This document shows positions 13,157-24,747 of a DNA stretch of 64,000 bases, one piece after another. Location: contig NW_019775758.1 of the NCBI RefSeq assembly GCF_001039355.2, forward strand, positions 192,738 through 256,737. The letters run 5' to 3'. Position 1 is the first letter of the stretch. Every line of letters begins with the position of its first letter. Below the pieces are notes generated by a model. That model had not been told where the DNA came from, made no database searches, and was given only the letters and a program-made list of their open reading frames with translations. The stretch is from Lingula anatina (taxonomy: Eukaryota; Brachiopoda; Lingulata; Lingulida; Lingulidae). The position numbers and the translations under genes are program-made.

Positions 13157-13520
13157 CGGCTGTGCCTCTAGGCTTGAAATGATTTTGATAGACTTGACTG
13201 CTTTGTCTTTGACTGAATGTAAGCAGAGATTGTGAAAAAGAAAAGATATTTTCGCTTCGTTTTTTGTTGGTACTTTTACTCGCAATTCAGAATAAATGTC
13301 TATTCATTAAACCATTGACGTATCCACGAAACATAACACGGCTGTGCCTCTAGGCTTGAAATGATTTTGATAGACTTGACTGCTTTGTCTTTGACTGAAT
13401 GTAAGCAGAGATTGTGAAAAAGAAAAGATATTTTCGCTTCGTTTTTTGTTGGTACTTTTACTCGCAATTCAGAATAAATGTCTATTCATTAAACCATTGA
13501 CGTATCCACGAAACATAACA
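13157..13520 (+). repeat. 182-bp tandem duplication
   Basis: The segment starting CGGCTGTGCCTCTAGGC at 13157 is repeated almost exactly from 13339. Both copies end in the string CACGAAACATAACAC. Copy A has only the start of one unit. Confidence 0.9.
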
Positions 13521-15649
13521 CTAAAAGGAAGCACGTCCTTTGAAATCGTGCCTCAATCTGGAAATCTAACAACCAACAATTTTTACATAACTTTTCCACA
13601 CAATTAGAAATACATTGTATGTCTAATTCTGATACTGGAACTTACATTAGCAACTGAACGACGCTGCTTGCGATCTCTACCTGAGATCTTTTACTAGAAA
13701 ATGGCCTAAATGGACCGGTTACGTTTTCTATTATCATATATATACTGTACATGCATATACTTATTTCTCATTCTAACTCTACATGACGATTAAAAAACAT
13801 TCTCTCATTTACCACACCATACATTATGTCATAGATGCAAATGTTTATTGACTTTATTCACCCACTATCACTGTAGCAGATATGTATCGCGAAAAAGAAA
13901 AATAACTTTAACTGTACTTCTACTCACATTTCAGAACGGATTTTAAAAATATCTATCTCTCTATCTATGACATATACAAGGTAAATAACATATAGATAGC
14001 ACATCTTTTCAAATTGCGCTCCAACCCAGAACCCTGAAACCCTGACACCCAACCTTTTTTCACATAACTTTACTAAACAATCTTCTCAGTGGCGCATCCT
14101 CCAGGCGACATATCTAGATGGAACAGATTGAGGGGGGGGGGGGGGGGTTCCAGGGTATTACATATTTTTGACCACAACTCCACCTAGTGGTCAAACAATA
14201 GCACTGAGAAAGACTGCAACAAAGTGCAGTTGAAAATCTCTCACATATAGGTTTTGCCTCGTTCTTTTTTTTAGATGAAAATATGACTCTCTTAATACTA
14301 TATTATATCACACCGTAAGGCCCCAATCGCTCCAAACTGAATCCAGGCAAAGCAAAAGATAATGGTAACAATGTGATGATAGTAGTGCTTTGTTAAAAAA
14401 TGGTTTAAAACTCAGTTAGTCCCTGACTGCGTCTTGCACGTGTTGTGAGGGGTTATTTCTGGGATAGAAAATCTGTTTCATAATTTAAGGATCTACATGT
14501 AGACGGTTGTTAAGCTATTATTTCTAATTTTTATTGCATTCAGTGAAGTCCTCAGCGAACAGTGTTACGACGCAATAAACACAATCACCAAGCTATCAAT
14601 CTCTGTCGCGCGTGTTAGACTGAGAGCTACTCCAAATGTGGGAGATGTATGTAATGCTTATCGCATTATGCAACAATGTGAAGTATAAATGAAAGTTGCA
14701 CTGGTTATAGATTTCGTGCCTGCTAATCTTGGTCGGTCAAATGGGTGTTAACACTGTAAATTGAAAACAGACAATGTGATGCAGATGTCGAGATGAATTA
14801 ACTTTCAAGTATGTGTTAAATAACCACGGTTGAAGTCTTATTGCAAGTTTTTCGTACGCGTGTATCACAAAGGCATTTTTTCAAATCACTAGAAACATTC
14901 ACACACATGCCCCATATACACCACGACAGAATGGAACGATGGATATATATTTAAAACTAATCCTCAACAAGACACGCTACGTTCCACCTATCAAGAAACG
15001 GCCTAGCCTACTTTAATGTACTTTAATTTGTCCCTCTTAAGGAGTGATAATTTGGTTATATATCAAGCTATTGCTGTGACACGGGTGTTGTATTCTCTTG
15101 CGTTGTGTACATTTAATTTAAAGCGATCCAAAAACACCGATGTGACAAAATTGAGGCTCCTCGTAACAAAGAGTTGGTCCTCCGTTAGATCCATACATGT
15201 TAAGGTTGATTGGGTCAAATATAAACGTTCTATACATAGGCCTACATGTATGTAACGATTCACACCATGCTGCAAAATGTGCACTTAATGTTTTGTCAAC
15301 AATGTTCTAAAAAGCAACACATCTACAACTTAATACGTACTTATTGTTACATGCCTGTATCTATTGACCTTTCTTCGCAGTCGCGGATACACGGGTCACT
15401 CCGCTGTTTCGCTTTCATTATCGTCACGCGAACCATCGATTGGCTTACGTGTATGTGGTTCTATTTTTCTCGACCAGGCAGTGGCAACTTGGCTTTTGGA
15501 CATCCGATATGGTCAGCATGGAATTAATCTGTATGATAAGCGGTAAGCCCATACAGGCCCAGTGGGGGCACGTTTTGTCCACGTGTATATGAAATCAGCG
15601 CACTCAACGAACTGATTGCTGAAAACGACACGAGGCAGTAGTTTAGCTT

Positions 15650-15908
15650 GCTAGAATTAAGGGGGGGTTATTAGGGGGACCTGCCCCCCCCCCCTTCGCT
15701 TTCTGGGGGAAAACCATCAAACCAATATTCCCCTCTTGATATTATTTTGAGGAGCTGAATCATAGTTCTAAACTGCACCAAATGGCACCGTTTGCCCTCC
15801 AAAACACTGAACCTCACACCAAGGGGGCAAGGGTCGTCTTTGCATCCGAGGCCTGTCATTCTTAAAAAATAACTGGACCCCCCCCTTTCTGGACCCGCCC
15901 CTGGAGCG
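15650..15908. mobile_element. Probable non-autonomous DNA element with G/C-run ends
   Basis: The right edge reads GGACCCGCCCCTG, whose reverse complement CAGGGGCGGGTCC resembles the CAGTGGCGAATTAAGGGGGG seen at the end of copy A (about 10708-10727). Ends of the CAGNGGCG type with G-runs are common in small DNA transposons. The left terminus in copy B is truncated (GCTAGAATTAAGG). The interior has no credible gene. Superfamily not assigned. Confidence 0.45.
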
Positions 15909-17150
15909 GCTTCTCTTGAACATAGAACAGTTAAAGAAAAGGTACATGTATCACCTGAATATAATACATTTAGCAAATGTGTGCAAGGGACCACAGCTAC
16001 CATCGCAGCTCTCAATATAGTGTTCAGTATATATGGACGCATCTCCCGCTCACATGGCAAACTAAACTCGAACTGAAGTGGAAGCTGTATCATCGCGTTT
16101 AGTGAATGTACCCCCATAGCACTTTAAACGGTAATTGATTGTCGAAACATTCCTTTTAATATTTGGAAAATAAGACACTTAAACGGAAGAAGAAATGGCT
16201 GAAATTTGCAAAATGACACAAACTATCAATTTTCATGAGAAATAAGTACCAAATGATTTAAACCAAATATTGAGTAGCACTGATAACTGAATAACCCCCA
16301 GTAAAATTGTGTTAGCTTTGAGCACAACAGAAGAGCAAGTAAATATGAGTGAAACGAAAACAAGGAAGTTGACGTACATGTATACATAATAAATAAAACC
16401 TGTTCACATCTCGATGTTATACACCGGGAAGTGGAAATAATTGAATAGTACAACCCTGGCCCTGGTCGTAGTTAATATGGCATATCCTTGAACATTTGCA
16501 ATGTACACAGAGAAACCATTGGAAACGCAAAGAATCGATATTCCCATTGTTTCAGAGTCTGTTCACTCTCTTAGTATCAGAATGGACAGCCTGTCATTGT
16601 GTTCCATGAAACCGTATCGTATTTTCCACTAGAGGAAAGTTGGTTGATTAATAAATATCAACATTGCAAGCCCTACATTGAGTGCTTAAATGTCATCAAT
16701 ATTAACCAACCTGAATGCCTTAGTGTGGCGATAAGTCCTCACTCTATGGGTTAAATATACTGTAGCGTTTTAATTGCAATAAAAATTCTACCATGGCAAA
16801 GACAATGACTGATTCGATACGGAGCGATATTTCACTTATAGAGGAGCGAAACAAAAGGGAAAATAAACTGAAAGTAATTCTAGGACTAAGATGGGGCGAT
16901 CTGCCTTTTATGTTGTTATCACAAGAGAGTAATTCTAGTACCTGGAGACACAGGTGCCCAATAATCCAGCACGTACAGCACACACGTAAATGTTCAATAT
17001 TGGCAGCAATGAAATGATATTGTCATGACGCACGATAGATTGTAATTAGTAGTGCTGGCACAATGACGGGGTGATACTTAGGGCTCATTTCCAATTAAAC
17101 TATCGGTCTACGTACTAGGAGATCGATCTAACTCCGCGAGGACACTCGAT
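15909..17150. other. Non-coding stretch
   Basis: No gene supported. A 74-codon plus-strand frame at 16793-17017 starts in a good context (TACCATGGCA) and is polar, but it matches no family I know and has no splice partners. At about 17085-17160 a divergent half-copy of the AGATCGATC MITE may be present (AGATCGATCTAACTCC). Confidence 0.4.
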
Positions 17151-17229
17151 GAATGCAATCAGATTGACAGATGAATACGCCTCCCCTTGTTTCCGACGTA
17201 CTCGTATTATCACCATATTTTCTATCTCC

Positions 17230-17714
17230 TCAACGCCAGGTGGGTCTTACTTAGAGGTATGTAACTGGTATAGAGGCTGTAACGTTTCTGTAAAATAATA
17301 TAACTGGTGGGCATATTTTTATTCAGGAGGGGGCGTGTTAATCTTTTAATCTGGATGCACTGAGTTTCAATGGGATTGAGTCTTTAAACTATCCATAAAA
17401 GAGATAAAAATATCAATAAAATAAAAAAGCATTGCGCACACACACATCCCCCCCACACACACACATTTATATATATTTTAATAGTCCTACTCAGTTATGA
17501 AACACATTGCAAATTTTTTGGCATTCTTTAAGACAAAAACATAACTGCACACAGTTGTTCCATTATTTAGCTTATTTATCAATCATTCACTGACTATTAA
17601 TTTATAAGTCCATGTATAAAACATATATAATCTAAAGTCATATCATTTGATATGTCGTCCATGGAACTGTATTTCCGGTTATTATTTTTTCTTCTTTTTA
17701 TTTAAATTTTTTAT

Positions 17715-17791
<77 letters not shown>

Positions 17792-18510
17792 ATCTATTTT
17801 ATAATAATCATTTTTGTATTGTAAGGCACACTAACCTCCAAAAATTAAAGAATCAATAGAACAACTCTTGGGAAAAATTGTTAACATAAAGAGCGGCTCA
17901 CCTTTGATTGGACTATCTTGCTTTTTTTGTCCACCACCAGCGCCATCTTTGGGTGAGTTTATGTGGAAAACCTTCAAATGTGCGTGTTGCCCATTGGAGT
18001 GATATATTACCACCCTGTTGGCTCTTCTTTATTGTATAAATACCTGCCGACAATAATTGTTCTAGCAATTTCTCTTCCGAAAATTCCTTCCTGCGCCTTT
18101 CAAATTTTGAAAAACCGATTTCCATATAAAGTAGCCAGTCTTTTAGGCCTGTATCCAGTTTTTGGTATTTCTGTGTGAAGAAGGCAATCGAAATGCGCTT
18201 TTAATGTGCAGGTAAACCAAATTCAAAAGACCAATATTCGCTAGCACCATCTTCAACATGTCTTTCGTGCATTTGCTGTGAGGAATTCTCGTTGTCATAA
18301 ATATGTACTTTTGATTGCGTGTTCATCTTGTAACTGAATCCGCAAACTGCCACTGTTTTTCCTTTGTGCAGTTTTGGCGATACTCGCTTTCCTTTTAATA
18401 TCTCTCTTTTTGAATGACAAAAATATGTCTACCAGTGATATTATTTTACAGTAACGTCGCAGCCTCCATACCAGTTATATATCTATAAGTAAGACCCACC
18501 AAGTTATTGT
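17230..18510. mobile_element. Element with about 85-bp terminal inverted repeats
   Basis: Sequence at about 17235-17320 (GGTGGGTCTTACTT, then TAACTGGTATAGAGGCTG, then ATAATATAACTGGTGG) recurs in reverse complement at about 18425-18505, with only a few mismatches. The inverted repeats enclose about 1.1 kb, including a long AT tract at 17718-17786. The interior has short open frames on the minus strand (17831-18125) but no recognisable transposase. I read it as a non-autonomous DNA transposon. An alternative is two independent insertions of one element in opposite orientations. Confidence 0.65.
17718..17786. repeat. (TA)n microsatellite
   Basis: About 34 AT units inside the TIR element. Confidence 0.95.
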
Positions 18511-20640
18511 GACCAGTATATTGGTATACGACATTCCAATAGGGGCAAGTCAACTGCCTCCTCTTCTCCGGTACGTTCTGGAAGCTGTGGAGTGTGGACG
18601 TATATGTATATGAACAAATATGAAGTTTAACTACTGTAGCGGTTACTCCTCATATGCAGCATATACCCTGTAGGCAAGATGTTCATCTGTAACATAACAT
18701 TAAAACACGTACGCGCGTTCCAGTGCCCAGTTCTTGTTCTTCACTCAGCCCTAAGTTGTATGAGCACGTAATGAACTCAAAAGCGTTTCCTTATTGCCAG
18801 GCCTTTAAATAACTCTATTCCCTTTAATTCCCTGCTAGAGTTATTATTGGTTAAATTCACCGTTGAGGTAAACCGCTGCTTACCGAACACGAGTCGATAC
18901 AGATGTAATATGTAGTTCAAAACAGAGCGCACTGTATAATACGGAATGATTGGTTAGGTCCTGTTTCCATTGGGGAAATCAAACCATGTCTGCTATACTT
19001 TAGCATGCTGGTAATACATACAGCAAAAAATTATTGCTATCGACTTGCTCAATCCCCTGCAGCTGCGTCTAATGTGACGGGAATCCTGAGGCGAAAACTA
19101 AGTCCGTCTGGAACGAAGTCAACCTAGCTGCATCTTGTGATAAGCCAGGCTGTAAACCACAAGTCACTCTCTATACCAAGGCTGATCTACAACCAGGATT
19201 GCTTGTTCGAATATGTGGAACTTTTTGACAAACTGAACAATTCCCTTCAAATTGCTTCTTCGGTGCAAGTATAAACGTCTTTGACGAACGGGCAATGCAC
19301 CACCCTAAATGCTTTTCAGTGTGTTCCTTCGTGAACCCAGCGCGTTATACACACATCAGATAAGGAATGTATAATGAATATGTCATTTCAACACTGCACT
19401 GAAGAGTTATTGTATTATTTGTTCGTCAAGCGATGGGGTACTTCGCCTACAGCGAAAAAATCAGCTTGTCCATCGACGTTCCAGGTTGCGTTCCATTTGT
19501 ATTCTCGGTAAAAGAAACCTATTAAGAATTGATGGGTATTTGAGCCTTCCTCACCGCGTGACAGTGGCTTATAAGATCATTCTGTCTCTCAATGTGGTTG
19601 GCTAATCTAGAATTAATTTTTCTATTCCTCAGATGTGCTCTACAGCAGTTTCCATTTTCACGTACACAGCCTGGGTAATCAAAAAGAAAAAAAAAAAAAA
19701 ACAATAACAAGTGTCTGAATTAGTATGTTTAGTATTGATATATCATTTCACTACAACAGCAATATACAATCAAATCGGCGCCGTCGGGTTACCGCAGGTG
19801 CGCTTGATAAACATACTGAAAGGGTCGCCAAAATACTTAAACAGATGACGCATCATATTATACCTTGGTTACCAGGCGTTTTAGGTCAACAATATTAATT
19901 ATTGGTGATGGCCATTAGTCATTTCTCAAATGCAGTATTGACATACAGTATGCCGTCTGTATGCTGTTCATGCTGTATGGAATGAAATTGGTGGAATCGC
20001 GTGTTGAGTTAAAGGGGAACGGATTTCACAATTTCAGCTCTGTCTGGCAACTATAATTGCTGTACAGAATTTGGATTATTGGAGACAACTTTAAATCATG
20101 AATGTCTCTATCAAGTTATTATAGCTATACTGTCTAACAAAACGAGGTGAAGATAAGCATAAATATTAATTCTTCTGCCTTAAAGAATTAAAAATGGCAA
20201 GCGTTATGAATGCACCTTATCTCATGCCATGGAAAATATTATTGATTATGTTGTCATCACAGATTTTTACACTGTCCTAACTTGTCAACCTTTAATAATA
20301 CAGATTTTCTATATGCACCAGCTATATTATCATATTGCATACACAAGGTCAAAGAAATGAATGCACCTGTAAAAAAATAAACTGAACTGAATTGCATCAA
20401 ATATCACAAAAAACAGGCTTTTCTTTCAGTGGTTTTAACGTTTTCAAGGTCTGAATGCGGAAAGAAATTAAAGTAGCTTTGAGGGATTTAAATATAGAAA
20501 ATAGGACTTTTGGAAATTTTCAATTGCGTGTACATGTATTCCCCCCTAGCAAAAAAGGTGTCACCCCTACCGCAATGTACATTGCTACAAGGATGCCCAC
20601 AGATTTAATTTTATTATTACATAACAACTAGGAAACTGTA
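18511..20640. other. Non-coding stretch
   Basis: No gene, RNA or organised repeat could be supported. Open frames are short and without family signature. Confidence 0.4.
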
Positions 20641-20749
20641 AATTGGGGATGTGAGTAGTACAACATTGACCTACCTAGCGTGGCAATTGAAATACTCAAA
20701 TACCAATTATTTTTAATATGCGGTTCCCAAGTGAGAGGGATACTTTCTT

Positions 20750-21250
20750 TACCAAGCGGTTGGTATAGAAGGGAGTTTTGACGCGCCAAATTGCCAAAAG
20801 GTCTGGTTGTTCCATGAGAGCCATTCACATAACCAAACAGAAACAGAACAGGCACATACTTTATGGACGCGTAAGGGTTTGGAGAACAGCTGGTAAGAAG
20901 CAGATTCCCAATCTTCTGCCTCTGGTCGACAGGACACACCCCACAGTCATGTATGGGCTGTATTGGTTACTGTGGAGTAAGCGAGCTGGCAATGGTCAAC
21001 TGGAACCTTAACACAGAACATTGCATCCAAGTACTGGTTAAGAAAAAACAAGGAATTCTGAGGCCCATGATCAACCATTTATGTTACAGAATAATAATGC
21101 TACTCCAGGTGGGCCAACGCAACAATAGGCTGGTTATTATATAAGCGAACTGGATCCAGACCTCCTTTGGCCAACTCAATCCCTAGGGCTAGATGAGAAC
21201 ATCATTAAGAATGTGTAGGTTATCCTAGGAAATGGATAACTGAGGATAAC
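20750..21250 (+). pseudogene. Decayed Tc1/mariner-type transposase fragment
   Basis: Translations in shifting plus-strand frames resemble the C-terminal half of Tc1-like transposases. At about 20800-20830 a LFHESH string sits where family members have a catalytic DES motif. At about 20865-20890 RVRVWRTAGK matches the usual RVRVWRRxGE. At 20953-21040 MGCIGYCGVSELAMVNWNLN matches the VMVWGGIS...GNLN block. Near 21090-21110 a QNNNATPGGP-like reading matches the QDNNATPH block. The frame changes at least twice, and both catalytic Asp positions appear altered (His and Asn), so it is inactive. Terminal inverted repeats were not located. Family assignment rests on remembered motif order. Confidence 0.6.
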
Positions 21251-21351
21251 TCCCCTTAGCAAAATGAAAAATTTGCATCAATATTACAACAATATAGCAG
21301 CAATTTTGCTACAAATTACTAAATGTTTGCGGCACTCAGTTTGCAGGAGTA

Positions 21352-21643
21352 ACAATATCTACCACTGTGATATCTAAACATGACAATATCTACCACTGGG
21401 ATATCTAAACATGACAATATCTACAACTGGGATATCTAAACATGACAATATCTACCACTGGGATATCTAAACATGACAATATCTACCACTGGGATATCTA
21501 AACATGGCAATATCTACCACTTGGATATCTAAACATGGCAATATCTACCACTTGGATATCTAAATATGGCAATATCTACCACTGGGATATCTAAACATGA
21601 CAATATCTACCACTTTGATACCTTAACATGGAAATATCTACAT
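21352..21643 (+). repeat. 31-bp minisatellite, about nine copies
   Basis: Nine tandem units of 31 bp plus a partial tenth. Each begins ACAATATCTACCACTGGGAT, with substitutions mostly in the CTG/CTT position and the first base. It directly follows the decayed transposase. Confidence 0.95.
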
Positions 21644-22069
21644 GAAGCCGCCGGCGAATGGCGGTTGTCCATTTACCATTTCACAACATGATCCATACAC
21701 ATCATATATATCTCATGGTACACCTGTTCTAAACCCTGGTTGCTTGCTGCCACCCTGAGTCTAAGAGAATCCTGGTACCAACTTACCTATATTTTATCAA
21801 TTTGTCTCTGTCCTTTCTGGTGACAGCCTGGCTTTAATAAGAGGTCACAGGTACCAACTTACCTCTGTATTATCAGCTTGTCTCATTCTTTTCTAGTAAC
21901 ACCCTAAGTTTCAGAGGTCACAGGTACTAACCCACCTGTGTATTATCAGCTTGTTTCTGTCATTGCCAACATTCTCTGGACCTCACGGTATACGCTACCG
22001 ACTTTAAAAATAATTTCAGACAGTCCTTTGAAATGTTAAACCCTGTTGATGACAATCACCTGTAAAACA

Positions 22070-22276
22070 CCCCATTCTCATAGATTAGATCGACCTACAT
22101 TGGATCGACCTAACTCCCTGGGGGTTCACGCTAAATAGCTGTCAGCCGGGCGGACACGAAAGTTAATTACCCCTTAAAGCTTGTAGTAGGCGGGGAAGGA
22201 CACTTAAGGGGGATTATCTGACAGTAATCTAGTGAGACTCCCCGCGGTGATAGATCGATCTAAAAGTTGTGAGAAC
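22070..22276 (+). mobile_element. MITE with AGATCGATC termini, copy 4
   Basis: The most diverged copy of the family. The left end is ACCCCATTCTCATAGATTAG and the right end is GATAGATCGATCTAAAAGTT followed by GTGAGAACAG. The interior keeps CTAACTCCCTGGGGGTTCAC and TAGTGAGACTCCCCGCGG. It lies outside the large duplication, so the family is dispersed. Confidence 0.85.
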
Positions 22277-22497
22277 AGAGCCAAAGTCTTTTTTTCCTTT
22301 GAAATATCAAACCCTGGCTGTTTGCAGCTGGAGAGGAAATTGCTGTGTCCCTTGTAAGTGCGTCCATTAAGTGATTTAATCTATCATGCAGTCGCCTTAT
22401 ATCAAATTTCGCGTGTTATCTCGTTTGCCTGTAATTAACGTGAGAGCTATAAATGGACGTGCGTTTTTGCAGACACTGAACATAGTCAAATGGCGGG

Positions 22498-22538
<41 letters not shown>

Positions 22539-24580
22539 GTAGTAGTAACAGTTGTCGTTGCTGTCTTTGTAGTTTGTTATTATTATTTTTATTATTATTA
22601 TTGAGTGCTAGCGGTAGATAAAATCTACATGTTAAGCTGTATTTCTCAAGCTCTAGGGTTACCATGCTTGTGACAGAAATCTATCAAATCTTGTAATTTC
22701 TTTGCATAGTTTGGTAAATCTTTACATGAACCTCACCTTCAGGCAATAATACCTGAATAAGTAACGCAAGGTGATACACTGTGTTATCGAATTATTGCAT
22801 TCCGGAAAAAGAACTCTGACATGGATTGGCCAGTGCGCCGATCCTTTTTTATTTTTAATTTATTTATTTATTTATTTTCATTTTTATCATTATTATTTTT
22901 TTTTGGAAAACACGTAGAATGTTCTACTGGCAAATTACTTATAAGAACTCTACTTCAGTTTATTTCATATTATTTTACTCCAGCGCAAATCCTTTCATTA
23001 TCTTTACCATCATTTTTTAATACCCATTGCAGAGTTGTCGGCTGAGAAAGACACTTGTGGACATCTGTTGAAGACCTAGGGCAATACAAGCAAGCAGGTT
23101 ATACGTGTTAGTAACGCGCGTGGCACTCTTGTAGACGCTGTCAGAAAGAAAGATCATTGTATGATAAATATATTTTCTGATGGACTGGGAGTAATAAGAA
23201 CGCTTACTCTTTGCAAAGATTTCTCCCGAAGACTACACTTCTGCTGTGCGCGAAACACTTCAGCCATTGTGAGTACTGTATATATAACCTACTGTTTCGA
23301 ATGACGGGTACAGCGGAACAAGCAAGAAATAAATGTATCGTCACCCATGTAACCAGAAAAAGCACAGAGCATAATAATTCACATACAAGATAAACACCTG
23401 CCTATTTCCGCAGAATTCATTCAGTTCATAGATTACATGTACAGGTATTGATCGTATTCTGCCATATGATCGCTGCGGAACTACCCAACTCGTTATGTGT
23501 TCTACCTCCAGGGGAAAACTGTAATTATATATGAAAGGAATCTCCGGAAGTTACGTGCCAATAAGACAATCTGATCCCACTGAAGCACTGTCGACATTAA
23601 TGGATCTGCAGCATGCGATTTGCCAATCATTTCAAACTTAATTTGATCCTCTTCCATGGCGTAAAGGAAAAGGGGAACCGCAGTTTCATCAACTACAGTT
23701 GCACTAGAGTTTTCCCTGTTATACAGGTTTCCGTTAATTTGTACAGCTTCGACCCGCCCACCATAATGACCCATTTACACGTACGTCACTCTAACCCTAA
23801 CCTGTGTGAACTTTGGCGTCTGCTTTTTTTATTCATTGGAGTGGGGCACATAAACGTTGCAAAAACAGGTACACAAGACGCACTAGCCTTTGTCCCCCCC
23901 TCCCTTTCCCCCATTTTCGTTTTTTTTTTTTTTTAACATGCCTGGTAAAATATTTCAATTTTACACCTTCGTGCCTTTTTCTGTGGTGTGCCCAGTAGCT
24001 CACAGCTGTCTTTTAACACTGTGTTTGCAAAAAATAGCCCCTTACCGTCCCCAGTACTAGCAGTCAAGTGAGCCGGTGTGCCTTGTTCTGATAGATAGAG
24101 AACATCATTTAAATGCGACAGATTTGCAGCGCCCTGGGAGACAGTAACCCAATTATCAACCAAGGCGCTTACTCTCGGCTGTGAGTTTTGGGGGTTTTGT
24201 TTTTGGATTTACTAGCATATAAATTACACTTCATCACCAATGAGTAGGTATGAGTAGGTACAAGTTTAGGTACAAGTAATAAAACGCAATTTATGGTTTA
24301 AAAATCATGTTTAACCTGGTTATAAATTTATAGAGAAAATCAAGATAGAAGATCCATTTTCTCTATGCAAAGCCCCCAACCGCGGAAGAAAAAAGTTACA
24401 ATACACATATTGTGATAAAATTTTATTAAACAAAATATACAGTAAGATAAAATTAAAGTAGTAATAATTTTAAAGGCTGAAAGAATTTTAATTGAGTTAA
24501 TGGGAGTGCTATTTTCAAAGATAAACTTTGGCGAGATAGAATGACGATCACATTTTAGGTACAATGCCAAAACACTTTTT
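22277..24580. other. Non-coding stretch with simple repeats
   Basis: Contains ATT trinucleotide tracts (22499-22536 and 22577-22602). Two minus-strand frames at about 23560-23774 and 23950-24163 have protein-like composition (VEAVQINGNLYNRE and HLNDVLYLSEQGTPAHL). They match no family I recognise and have no convincing splice sites, so they are left uncalled. Confidence 0.4.
22499..22536. repeat. (ATT)n microsatellite
   Basis: About 12 ATT units. Confidence 0.9.
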
Positions 24581-24586
24581 TTTATT
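24581..24586 (-). terminator. Candidate polyadenylation signal AATAAA for the gene at 24748-26189
   Basis: Minus-strand AATAAA about 165 bp past the stop codon at 24748-24750. Other AATAAA matches occur nearby in this AT-rich DNA, so the choice is tentative. Confidence 0.35.
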
Positions 24587-24747
24587 TCGATTCACCAATA
24601 GTATACCAAACATAATGGATAAAATCAAGTCTTTGAGATATGCCGTCTGAGTATTTTGAAGTTTCCTTTGATCTGTTTGCTCTTTTTGATCTCGATAAAA
24701 AATTAAGATGGGTGAGTTTTTCTGACACCGGGGTGCTCTACTAAGGG

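Larger units (their letters stand above)
10742..15680. repeat. Large direct repeat, copy B
   Basis: This is the second copy of the block at 6813-10740, starting immediately after the single N at 10741 with the same CGGCGGTATACTTTTAAGTT motif. It is about 1 kb longer than copy A because of an extra MITE (11701-11935), an expanded AT tract (11341-11401), extra sequence near 12175-12320 and near 13230-13850, and an internal 182-bp tandem duplication (13157-13520). The right end runs into a G-rich element at about 15655-15905. Confidence 0.9.

Noticed and set aside
15671-16117. 148-codon minus-strand frame
   Set aside because: It runs through the G/C-run element at 15650-15908 and into unrelated flanking DNA; the composition is driven by homopolymers.
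16793-17017. 74-codon plus-strand frame with a good start context
   Set aside because: Polar and short, with no family match or neighbours; chance ORF cannot be excluded.
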